Position numbers and translations under genes: made by a program. A stretch of DNA of 64,000 bases from Asanoa iriomotensis (GTDB lineage: Bacteria > Actinomycetota > Actinomycetes > Mycobacteriales > Micromonosporaceae), in NCBI RefSeq assembly GCF_016862515.1, contig NZ_BONC01000029.1, positions 36,118 through 100,117 of the forward strand, in the 5' to 3' direction. The notes beneath the pieces were generated by a model. That model saw nothing but the letters and a program-made list of their open reading frames with translations, was not told the DNA's origin and did no database searches. Within the stretch, counting starts at the first letter, position 1. Each line of letters begins with the position of its first letter. This document shows, in pieces, positions 18,905-26,568 of the stretch.

Positions 18905-19582
18905 ATGGATGAGGTTCTGGCCCGTAGCGGCATCTTCCAGGGTGTCGACCCGGAGGCAGCCGAAGCGCTCGCCAAGGACATGGAGACCATCGAGGCCCGC
19001 AAGGGCGAGATCGTCTTCAACGAGGGCGAACCCGGCGACAGCCTTTACATCGTGCTGAGCGGGAAGATCAAGGTTGGCCGGCGTGCGGCCGACGGACGTC
19101 AGAACCTGATCGCGGTGATGGGCCCATCCGACATGGTGGGCGAGCTGTCGCTGTTCGACCCGGGCCCCCGCACGGCGACCGCCACGGCGGTCACCGACAC
19201 CCGCCTGGCCCGCCTCCGCAAGCAGGCGCTGCGGCCGTGGCTCAACAACAGGCCGGAAATCGCCGAGCAGCTACTGCGGGTGCTGGCGCGCCGACTGCGG
19301 CGCACCAACGACGCCTTGGCCGACCTGATCTTCACCGACGTGCCGGGCCGCGTTGCCAAGAACCTGCTGCAGATGGCCGGTCGCTTCGGGACCCGGGACG
19401 GCGGGGTGTTGCGGGTCACCCACGACCTGACGCAGGAAGAGATCGCTCAGCTGGTCGGTGCGTCGCGGGAGACCGTGAACAAGGCACTGGCCGACTTCGC
19501 CTCGCGCGGTTGGCTGCGGTTGGACGGGAAGTCGATCATCATCCTTGATCCGGAGAGGTTGGCTCGGCGGGCTCGGGTCTGA
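18905..19582 (+). CDS. crp: CRP/FNR-family cyclic-nucleotide-responsive regulator
   Basis: A 225-residue protein from ATG 18905, with GAGGTG upstream. The cyclic-nucleotide-binding beta-roll (about 5-125) has [38 protein letters not shown] with the phosphate-binding Arg, and [11 protein letters not shown]. The dimer helix follows, then a winged HTH ([22 protein letters not shown], about 172-192, in part). The nth-tlpA-nudix-marP genes downstream match the order around mycobacterial crp (Rv3676), so this is probably the orthologue of the global regulator. The gene is likely monocistronic because a large inverted repeat follows. Confidence 0.93.
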   Translation: MDEVLARSGIFQGVDPEAAEALAKDMETIEARKGEIVFNEGEPGDSLYIVLSGKIKVGRRAADGRQNLIAVMGPSDMVGELSLFDPGPRTATATAVTDTRLARLRKQALRPWLNNRPEIAEQLLRVLARRLRRTNDALADLIFTDVPGRVAKNLLQMAGRFGTRDGGVLRVTHDLTQEEIAQLVGASRETVNKALADFASRGWLRLDGKSIIILDPERLARRARV

Positions 19583-19612
19583 GGTTGTCTCCCTTGTCTT
19601 TGGTTGCGGTCT

Positions 19613-19698
19613 AGGGCGGGGGAGGATGTTGTGAGTGCCGACCGGTCGCAAAGAGCGCGCCCCTTATAGTCGGCACTCACAACATCCTCCCCCGCCCT
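19613..19698. repeat. Perfect 30-bp inverted repeat with 26-base loop, after crp
   Basis: The arm at 19613-19642 (starting AGGGCGGGGGAGG, ending GAGTGCCGAC) is the exact reverse complement of 19669-19698. The loop (19643-19668) is CGGTCGCAAAGAGCG followed by CGCCCCTTATA. The structure begins 30 bases after the crp stop. It could end crp transcription, but it has no T-run and the arms are longer than needed. A small palindromic or MITE-like element is an alternative. Confidence 0.85.
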
Positions 19699-20450
19699 GA
19701 CTCAGTTCGGCCCGGGTTTACTCCGGTGCCTGGTCGTGGGTCACAGTCCATTGGCTGGGCTTCGTTGGGGGTTCGCCCGCGGTTGGTCGCGCTGCCTGGG
19801 TCGGCGACTGGCCACGAGCGAGCGCTCCGACTGGGGCCAGGCCAGAGCGTGCTCCGGTCGTGGACGGTCGGGCCTGCCGGGGACTGTTCCGCCATCTCTG
19901 ACCTTCCGCAATGCTGGTCCGGCGAGCTCCCGGTCGCCCTGGCGCTTGGCTGCCCACGTCGAGCCATCTGTGCCGCTTCCTTCCGGCGGCGGTGAGGCAG
20001 AGCCCGGGTGCTCCGTCATTGCCTCGCCGCCCGCGGCGGCGCGTGCCTGCTCTCGGCATCTCGGCCTTGTCCCGCCCTGCGCCGCCCCCGCTCAGTCCGT
20101 GCCAACCAACCCGCCCCCGCGTTGCGCTGCGTCCGTGCCGTCCAGTGCTGCGCGCTGCGCCACGTCCGTCCGCGCAAGCTCTGCGCCCGTGCCAGCCGCG
20201 TGCCCGAGCCAGCTCTATGCCCGCGCCAGCCTGCGCCCACGCCTGCGCGGTGCCGCTACCCTCGCCGCCTGTGTCGCCGCGTGTGTGCCGCGCGCCGCGC
20301 CGCGGTGCGTCGGTCCGCTCTAGGCCCGCGCCTGTTCCGCGCCCGGCCTGTTTCCGTGCCGCGCGCCGCGCACGCCGCACCTGACCACTTGCGCCGCGCT
20401 GTGCCTGCGCGTTGCGCTGCGGTTTTGCGGGTGGGCTTGTGGCGCGGAGG
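19699..20450. other. Gene-free, C-rich compositionally biased stretch
   Basis: About 750 bases between the inverted repeat and the dispersed repeat upstream of nth. From about 20040 the plus strand is rich in short degenerate words such as GCGCC, GTGCC, CCGCGC and CTGCGC. All frames give Arg/Ala/Pro-rich peptides without domain-like patterns or plausible ribosome sites. I see no gene, tRNA or clear promoter. Confidence 0.6.
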
Positions 20451-20515
20451 TGGCAGCGATGCGGAGCGAGCGGTGGCCGGCGGGAGCGACGGTCGTGCGC
20501 ACCGCGTACCCGGGA
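20451..20515 (+). repeat. Dispersed 65-bp repeat, copy 1
   Basis: Begins TGGCAGCGATGCGGAGCGAG and ends with CCCGGG. It matches the copies at 37204-37267 and 44171-44235 and, on the minus strand, 42162-42222. All copies are intergenic. It lies about 95 bases before nth. Confidence 0.8.
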
Positions 20516-20608
20516 GAAGAATTTGGTTCAGGTGGTTTGGGGTAAGTCGGGCCGACTGGGTGGATGGGTGGCCGCAGGTTGTCGGTGGCGCGGAATAGTC
20601 TTTGGCAC

Positions 20609-21397
20609 GTGACTAAGACAGCCGCCTTCGAGGCGGAGACCGAGCTTGGGCGCAAGCGGCGGGCCCGTCGGATGGGGCGCATTCTGGCCGAGACGCATCC
20701 CGACGCGCACTGTGAGCTTGATTTTCGCACCCCGCTTGAGCTGGCGGTCGCGACGATCTTGTCTGCGCAGGCCACCGACAAGAAGGTCAACGAGGTCACG
20801 CCCAAGGTGTTTGCGCAATATCCGACGGCGGCTGACTACGCGGCGGCTGATCGGGGTGAGCTTGAGGTCACGCTGAAGCCGACCGGGTTCTTCCGCAACA
20901 AGACCGACTCGGTCATCAAGCTGGGTCAGCAGCTTGTCGAGCGGTTCGACGGCGAGGTGCCGAGCAACATGGCCGACCTGGTGAGCCTGCCGGGCATCGG
21001 GCGCAAGACCGCCAACGTGATCCTGGGCAACGCCTTCGACGTGCCGGGCATCACCGTCGACACGCACTTTCAGCGGCTCGTCGGGCGGTGGCGGTGGACC
21101 GCGGAGACCGACCCGGTGAAGATCGAGCACGCGATCGGCGGGCTGTTCGACAAGCGTGACTGGACCATGCTGTCGCATCGCGTGATCTTCCACGGGCGGC
21201 GGGTGTGTCATGCGCGCAAGCCCGCTTGTGGGGCCTGCACGCTGGCCAAGCTATGTCCGTCCTACGGCACCGGGCCGACCGATCCGGTGCAGGCGGCCAA
21301 GCTGCTCAAGGGGCCGCGGGCCGCGCAACTGGCCGAGGCCGTCGGGGTCGACCCGTCGGTCGTTCCGCAGCAGGCGCTCGCGGCGGACGTGCCGTGA
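20609..21397 (+). CDS. nth: Endonuclease III (base-excision DNA glycosylase/AP lyase)
   Basis: A 262-residue protein from GTG 20609. It has the HhH-GPD fold with the helix-hairpin-helix [16 protein letters not shown] (catalytic Lys near 135) and the catalytic Asp in [15 protein letters not shown]-terminal [4Fe-4S] cluster follows with spacing C-x6-C-x2-C-x5-C ([17 protein letters not shown]). It removes oxidised pyrimidines and nicks abasic sites. The stop overlaps the next start by four bases (GTGA), coupling it to the thioredoxin-like gene as in the mycobacterial nth-Rv3673c pair. A 40-residue tail after the cluster is longer than in the E. coli enzyme. Confidence 0.95.
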   Translation: MTKTAAFEAETELGRKRRARRMGRILAETHPDAHCELDFRTPLELAVATILSAQATDKKVNEVTPKVFAQYPTAADYAAADRGELEVTLKPTGFFRNKTDSVIKLGQQLVERFDGEVPSNMADLVSLPGIGRKTANVILGNAFDVPGITVDTHFQRLVGRWRWTAETDPVKIEHAIGGLFDKRDWTMLSHRVIFHGRRVCHARKPACGACTLAKLCPSYGTGPTDPVQAAKLLKGPRAAQLAEAVGVDPSVVPQQALAADVP

Positions 21398-22029
21398 AGC
21401 GCTACCTGCCGCTGGTCGTGCTGCTGGTCGTCGGCGTGCTCGCCGGCGTCGGTGTGCGGGCCTGCTCCAACAAGCCGTCGTCCTCGTCCGACAGCGCAGA
21501 GCCGGTCGGGTCGGCGGGGCCGCCCGCGACGTCGTTCGCCGACTGCCGGGCGTTGACCGCGCCGCCGAAGGAGGCGTCCGCAGGCAAGGGCACCGCGGCC
21601 ACCGACATCGCCCTGCCGGCGGCCGAACTGTCCTGTTTCGGCGGAGGCAACCTGCGGCTCGCCGACGTCCGCGGCCCGGCGGTGATCAACCTTTGGGGTT
21701 CGTGGTGCACGCCGTGCCGCGAGGAGCTACCCGCGGTCAACGCGGTCGCGCAACGCACCACCGGCCTCGTGCACTTCCTCGGGGTCGACACCCGCGACCT
21801 GCGCTCCGACGGCGAGGCGATGGTCAGCGAGTTCGGGCTCACCTATCCGAACGTGTTCGACAACGGCGAGCGGGCCCGCATCGGGCTCAAGCTGGCGGGC
21901 ATCCCGGCGACCCTGTTCGTCGACAAGGCGGGCAAGGTGGTCCACCTCTACAACGGCGCGCCGCTCGATGAAGCGGGCCTCGCCGACCTGGTCAAGCGGC
22001 ACCTCGGGGTGGCGGTCCCGGTTGGCTGA
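21394..22029 (+). CDS. Membrane-anchored TlpA/ResA-like thioredoxin-fold protein
   Basis: A 211-residue protein from GTG 21394. An N-terminal hydrophobic helix (about 4-24) ends near RACSN, an imperfect lipobox, so it is anchored by a helix or a lipid. After a Ser/Pro linker comes a thioredoxin fold (about 75-205) with the redox motif [11 protein letters not shown], the cis-Pro GIPATLFVD and a final helix. It probably reduces or exchanges disulfides outside the membrane, for example in cytochrome c or envelope proteins. Its place between nth and the NUDIX gene matches mycobacteria. Confidence 0.9.
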   Translation: MKRYLPLVVLLVVGVLAGVGVRACSNKPSSSSDSAEPVGSAGPPATSFADCRALTAPPKEASAGKGTAATDIALPAAELSCFGGGNLRLADVRGPAVINLWGSWCTPCREELPAVNAVAQRTTGLVHFLGVDTRDLRSDGEAMVSEFGLTYPNVFDNGERARIGLKLAGIPATLFVDKAGKVVHLYNGAPLDEAGLADLVKRHLGVAVPVG

Positions 22030-22828
22030 GGCAGGGCGCGACGGCATCTGGGTCAACGGGGGCGCGCCGAAGGACGGGCCGCGGCTGTTCCCGGGCGTAG
22101 GCGCGAGCCTGCCACCCGGGGTAGGCGCGCGCCGCCGACCCGAGGACGCCGACGAGCTGGCGCTGCCAACCTGGTTCGACCCGTTGCTGGGGAGCCTGCA
22201 CGGTGCGCGGGCCGAGGACTTCACCCGGTTGCCTACCCCGGAGCGGGCAGGCCGCGACAGCGCGGTCCTGGTGCTGCTCGGCGAGGAGGAAGACGGCGGT
22301 CCGGACATCCTGATGCTGCAACGGGCGGCGACGTTGCGGAACCACGCGGGCCAGCCGGCCTTCCCGGGCGGCGTAGCGGACCCGGGCGACGCCGACCCGG
22401 CGGCCACCGCACTGCGCGAGGCCGACGAGGAGGTCGGCCTCGACCCGAGCAGCGTGACCTTGCTGGCCGAGCTGCCGCGCCTCTGGATCCCGGCAAGCGA
22501 CTTCCTGGTCACGCCGGTGCTGGCATGGTGGCACCGCCCGCACCCGGTCGCCCCACGCGACGCCGCCGAGGTGGCCCACGTGGCCCGCCTGCCGGTAGCC
22601 GAGCTGGCGGAACCCACCAACCGCCTGCGGCTGCGGCACCCGAGCGGCTGGATCGGGCCGGCTTTCGAGGTGCGGGGGATGTTGGTCTGGGGTTTCACCG
22701 CCGGGGTGGTGTCGACGTTGCTCGACATGGCGGGGTGGTCACGGCCATGGCCGCAGGACCGGATCGGCGAGCTCCCGCCCAGCACTTCGCCGTCAGCGAC
22801 ATCCGCCGACCCAACCGAGCCGGCATAG
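22022..22828 (+). CDS. NUDIX hydrolase, CoA pyrophosphatase type
   Basis: About 268 residues if TTG 22022, overlapping the previous stop, is the start; no better start is visible upstream of the conserved part. Before the NUDIX box there is the CoA-type signature MLQRAATLRNHAGQPAFPGG. The box itself runs GGVADPGDADPAATALREAD and on into EEVGL (about 113-138). Such enzymes cut CoA or acyl-CoA to 4'-phosphopantetheine and 3',5'-ADP. The N-terminal 60 residues (GGAPKDGPRLFPGVGASLPPG) and the Ser/Pro-rich C-terminus look disordered. It matches Rv3672c by position. Confidence 0.88.
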   Translation: MAEAGRDGIWVNGGAPKDGPRLFPGVGASLPPGVGARRRPEDADELALPTWFDPLLGSLHGARAEDFTRLPTPERAGRDSAVLVLLGEEEDGGPDILMLQRAATLRNHAGQPAFPGGVADPGDADPAATALREADEEVGLDPSSVTLLAELPRLWIPASDFLVTPVLAWWHRPHPVAPRDAAEVAHVARLPVAELAEPTNRLRLRHPSGWIGPAFEVRGMLVWGFTAGVVSTLLDMAGWSRPWPQDRIGELPPSTSPSATSADPTEPA

Positions 22829-23156
22829 CCGAACCGGCCGGCACACGCCGCCACCGCGTTGTCGCCGTCTGTTGGGGCAGGGTTGGCGTTACTGAACTGG
22901 CCGGCGGCGCCGATCGAGGGGGTCAGCGGACGCGGTGTCGTTCGTGCCGCGCCCAGTTGACTCCCCGGTGCATCCATGAGCTGGCTTGACCAACTCGTCA
23001 TGCCGGCCGCTGGGACGGGCGGGCTGGCTTTGGGCAAATCCGACTTATCCGTTGACGGGCTGACTGTCCGTATTCGACGGTGCGGCGGTCAGCAGAAGGG
23101 CGTGTGAGTGTCGCGGGGCTGAAGCGTGGGTGGCCGGACGCCCGTACCCTGTCAGG
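22829..23156. other. Intergenic stretch before marP, no gene seen
   Basis: A 328-base gap inside an otherwise tightly packed gene block. Reading frames here give no protein-like pattern. A TTGACG at about 23054 followed by TATTCG is a weak candidate for promoter elements, but the spacing (13 bases) is short. It probably holds a promoter for marP. Confidence 0.4.
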
Positions 23157-24335
23157 GTGTCCGCCGTCGACCTTGTCCTGGTTCTGCTCATGGTCGTGTT
23201 CGCGATCAGCGGCTACCGGCAGGGGTTCGTGATCGGTGTCCTGTCGTTCTTCGGTTTCTTCGGCGGTGCTCTGATCGGGCTTCAGGTCGGGCCCCTGGTC
23301 GCCCAACGCTTCTCTGACGGCGCGCTTCGCGTCGTCATTTCGTTGGTGGCGATCTTCGGGCTCGCGGTGCTCGGGCAGGCGCTCACCGGGTGGGTCGGCG
23401 CGCACCTCCGGCACGCGATCACCAGCCGTGCCGGCCGCCGGGTCGACGACGCAGGCGGTGCGGTCGTGTCGATGCTGGCCGTGCTGATCGTTGCCTGGCT
23501 GGTGGCGGTGCCGCTCGGGTCGTCGTCGGTGCCCTGGCTGGCCAGTTCCGTGCGCAACAGCGCGCTGCTGCACGGCGTTGACAATGTGTTGCCAGAGCAG
23601 GCGCAGTCCTTGTCCGAGTCGTTGCGGGACACGGTCGACACGCGCGGGTTCCCCGACGTGTTCGGCGGTCTGACCGCGACCCGCGCCCGCGAGGTGGCGG
23701 CGCCTGATCCGGCCCTCGCCGGGTCGCAGGTCGTGATCAACTCGCGGCGGTCGGTGGTCAAGGTGCTCGGGTCCGCGCAAAGCTGCGGGCGGCGGATCGA
23801 GGGCTCAGGATTCGTGTACGCGCCACAGCGCGTGATGACCAACGCACACGTGGTGGCCGGCACCGACCGGGTGCAGGTCGAGGTGAACGGCGAGCGCGAG
23901 AGCGGCCGGGTGGTCGTCTACGACCCACACCGGGACCTCGCCGTGATCTACGTGCCCGACCTGAACGCCCCGGTGATGCCGTTCGCCCCCAGCAACGCCC
24001 GCGCCGAGGCCGACGCGATCGTGCTGGGCTATCCGCTGGACGGTCCGTACAACGCGCAGTCCGCCCGCATCCGGGACGTCGGCAACATCACGGGCCCGGA
24101 CATCTACGAGTCGGGCGAGGTAACCCGGGAGATCTACACCATCCGGGCGCTGGTCCGCAGCGGCAACTCCGGAGGCCCGCTGATCACCCCGAACGGGGTG
24201 GTCCTGGGCGTGATCTTCGCGGCGGCGGCCGACGACCGCAACACCGGCTTCGCCGTGACCGCGGACGAGGCATCGACCGTAGCCACGGCCGGCGCCGAAC
24301 GCACCCGAGCGACCGCCACCGGCGAGTGCGTCTAG
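23157..24335 (+). CDS. marP: Membrane serine protease, MarP homologue
   Basis: A 392-residue protein from GTG 23157. Four membrane helices form a colicin-V-production-like N-terminal domain (about 4-145). The periplasmic trypsin-like protease has His in TNAHVVAG (about 230), Asp in DPHRDLAV (about 262) and Ser in RSGNSGGPL (about 345). One Cys lies at the start of the protease domain (SCGRR) and one is the second-last residue (ECV), matching the activating disulfide known in M. tuberculosis MarP (Rv3671c), which is needed for acid and oxidative stress resistance. It ends the crp-nth-tlpA-nudix-marP block. Confidence 0.92.
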   Translation: MSAVDLVLVLLMVVFAISGYRQGFVIGVLSFFGFFGGALIGLQVGPLVAQRFSDGALRVVISLVAIFGLAVLGQALTGWVGAHLRHAITSRAGRRVDDAGGAVVSMLAVLIVAWLVAVPLGSSSVPWLASSVRNSALLHGVDNVLPEQAQSLSESLRDTVDTRGFPDVFGGLTATRAREVAAPDPALAGSQVVINSRRSVVKVLGSAQSCGRRIEGSGFVYAPQRVMTNAHVVAGTDRVQVEVNGERESGRVVVYDPHRDLAVIYVPDLNAPVMPFAPSNARAEADAIVLGYPLDGPYNAQSARIRDVGNITGPDIYESGEVTREIYTIRALVRSGNSGGPLITPNGVVLGVIFAAAADDRNTGFAVTADEASTVATAGAERTRATATGECV

Positions 24336-25008
24336 CCGCACGTCCAGGCCCCATCGGCGCCAGCCGCCATCGTTTCTGCACCGATCCGCTTCGCTCCACG
24401 AAGGTCGACGGCTGCTCTCAGCCCGAGCCCGCCTCCCGCACACAGCGAAAGACGGCTCCTGCATCGCGCGGTTCCCGAGTCCACTCGAGCCCAGCTGGTG
24501 CTCCCAGGCCCTGAGCGTCTTCGACGACTTCCTGCACGGAGATCGCCACCTTGCGGAAGCGGATCAAGAAACCGCTGCCGGCGAGTGGATCTAGCAGCAA
24601 CGCCGGGGGCTTGTCGGGGGCGGGTGCGCTCATCGTTCCGCACCAGCCGCGCGGTTCCACGGAGATCGAGCGTTGCCCTTCCCGGCTCGACGACTTCTCC
24701 GCGGGAGATCGCCAGCTCGCGGAAGCCGATCAATAGACCGCTGCCGGCGAGTGGATCTAGCCGCATCGCCGGCCTCGCCCGGGGCTTGTCCGCGGCGAAG
24801 GCCGCGCTCATCGTTCCGCACCGGCCGCGCGCTTCCACGAGGATTAAGCGTTGCTCTTCCAGGCCTTGACGACTTCGCGCCGGGAGTGCAGCTGGGTTAC
24901 CCGTCCACGGCATGTCCGCCGGGCTGGGACGAATCGGCACGGCCCGCCACCGAAACCAGGAGGCAACACCGGGACCCGAATCGGCTCGCGCTGATCCGTC
25001 GGTGGGAG
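24336..25008. other. Gene-free stretch between marP and mycP
   Basis: A 673-base stretch between convergent genes. It holds the 166-179-bp tandem repeats listed separately; the remaining flanks (24336-24514 and 24891-25008) show no convincing gene. Minus-strand peptides from the two repeat copies resemble each other, so a decayed coding element cannot be excluded. Confidence 0.55.
24515..24890. repeat. Tandem direct repeats of about 166-179 bp (two copies plus a partial third)
   Basis: Units begin near 24522, 24688 and 24867 with (C/T)GACGACTT. Shared blocks include GAGATCGCCA, GCGGAAGC, CCGCTGCCGGCGAGTGGATC, TCATCGTTCCGCACC and CGCG(G/C)(T/C)TTCCACG. The copies differ by small indels and many substitutions, so the duplication is not recent. 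On the minus strand both read a similar peptide containing LDPLAGSG, LI(R/G)FR and AIS..EVVE. Confidence 0.75.
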
Positions 25009-26409
25009 CTAGTGGCGGTCTTCTGGTGTGAGGGTTGGCGGGCGGGCGCCGCGGGAGGAGCGTTTGGAAAGGAGCGCCATCGCTGGGTGGCGGGAGAAGA
25101 GGATCAGGCAGGCTACGCCTGCGGCCAGGACGAGCATCGCTATCGCCGTGGCTATGCGCCAACCCATCGGGTTGCTCTGGTGTGCCGGGGTGGCCGAGCG
25201 TTGGGCGGCCGCGCCCGACGCTCCCACCGTGCCCTGGGCCGTGGTCTTGCTGTCCAGCGCGCCGCCGCCCGTGACCGAGTCAGTTCCGCGGCCCGGGGCC
25301 GGGCCGAAGCCCGCGACACCCGGCGACTTGTTGTCGTCCAGCGGGTTGCGGGTGACCTGCGGCATTGGGGCCGTCAGCGCCGCCACCGGGTCCACCCGGC
25401 CGAAGCCGTAGGTGTCGTCGCGGCCCGGAGCGCCCAGGTCGTCGGCCGTGCGGATCAGGCGGTTGACCACCTCGCCCGCCGGCATGCCGGGCCAGCGGGA
25501 CCGGACCAGGGCCGCGGCGGCCGAGACCAGCGGCGCCGCGAAGCTTGTGCCGCGGACCCGCCAGAAGCCGCCCGTCTTCGCGCCCACCAGGTCGGTTGCC
25601 GGGGCCGTCAGCACCGTCGCGCTTCCGGTGATCGAGCCGTTCCAGAGGACGTCGGTTTCCTTCTCAAGGCCCGCGACGGCGATCACGCCGGGCTCGCGGG
25701 CCGGGTACCAGACGCTCGTCGTCGACTGTGGCAGCACGTTGCCGGTGCAGGCGACGACGACCACGTCGCGGGCGAAGGCGTAGTCCAGGGCCGCGGCCAG
25801 GGCCGGGCTCGTGCCGCTGCCGCCCAGGGACAGGTTGACCACCTTGGCGCCGCTGTCGACGGCCCAGCGGACCGCGCGGGCCACGATCATCGCGTCGTCG
25901 TAGCGGTTGTCGGCGTCCAGGACGCGTACCGGCAGGATCTTGGCGTTGGGGGCCAGGCCCATCACGCCGTTGTTGTCGTCGGCGCGGCCCGCGATCAGGC
26001 CCGCGACCGTGGTGCCGTGGCCGACCGGGTCGGTGTGGCCGTCGCCGCCTTCCGGCTTGACCAGGTCTTTGCCCGGCAGGACCTGGCCGGCCAGGTCTTC
26101 GTGGCTGGCGTCGACGCCGGAGTCGATCACGGCGACGACGACGCCGGCGCCGGTCGAGTAGCGCCACGCCGTCCGGGCCCGCAACTCGGCCAGCTGCCAC
26201 TGTTCGTCGCGGACCGAGTCGGCCGCGATCGGCAGTGTCGCGGGCATCGCGCCGGCCTGGCCCCCGGTGGAGGCAGCGAGCATCGGGGCATGGGGTATCG
26301 GCAGCGGCGCGGCTGTCAGGGCCATCGCCGCCGTCATGGCGACCAGCGCCGTCCCGCCTAGCCGTGGGACGGCGCTCCGGCGCTGGTGCGTCAGCCTCGT
26401 CACCCTCAC
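25009..26409 (-). CDS. mycP: Mycosin, subtilisin-like serine protease of type VII secretion
   Basis: A 466-residue S8 protease from GTG 26409. There is a signal peptide (about 15-35), then a subtilase domain (about 75-340) with Asp in AVIDSGVDASHEDL, His in GHGTTVAGLIAGRADDNNGV (in part) and Ser in RGTSFAAPLVSAAAAL. A Pro/Gly-rich linker leads to a C-terminal membrane helix (about 420-442) with a basic cytoplasmic tail. These features define mycosins, which are needed for type VII secretion stability. It is followed on the same strand, 159 bases upstream, by eccC, supporting the call. Confidence 0.93.
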   Translation of the reverse strand: MRVTRLTHQRRSAVPRLGGTALVAMTAAMALTAAPLPIPHAPMLAASTGGQAGAMPATLPIAADSVRDEQWQLAELRARTAWRYSTGAGVVVAVIDSGVDASHEDLAGQVLPGKDLVKPEGGDGHTDPVGHGTTVAGLIAGRADDNNGVMGLAPNAKILPVRVLDADNRYDDAMIVARAVRWAVDSGAKVVNLSLGGSGTSPALAAALDYAFARDVVVVACTGNVLPQSTTSVWYPAREPGVIAVAGLEKETDVLWNGSITGSATVLTAPATDLVGAKTGGFWRVRGTSFAAPLVSAAAALVRSRWPGMPAGEVVNRLIRTADDLGAPGRDDTYGFGRVDPVAALTAPMPQVTRNPLDDNKSPGVAGFGPAPGRGTDSVTGGGALDSKTTAQGTVGASGAAAQRSATPAHQSNPMGWRIATAIAMLVLAAGVACLILFSRHPAMALLSKRSSRGARPPTLTPEDRH

Positions 26410-26568
26410 GGCCTTCTCACCCCGGGAGTTCCTGTGGTGGGAGGTTACCCCGACCGCCCACCCCCGCGGGACACAGAATGTGCGAGGAGTTCGCCATCGT
26501 CCGAGGTGGGAGGCCGTTGACCTCGGACGTGTGCGGAGCGTTACCCACCGATCTCCGACTCGCCCGGT

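Noticed and set aside
20008..20598. Frames of up to 196 residues between crp and nth
   Set aside because: Arg/Ala/Pro-rich peptides with several overlapping frames open at once, as expected from biased non-coding DNA.
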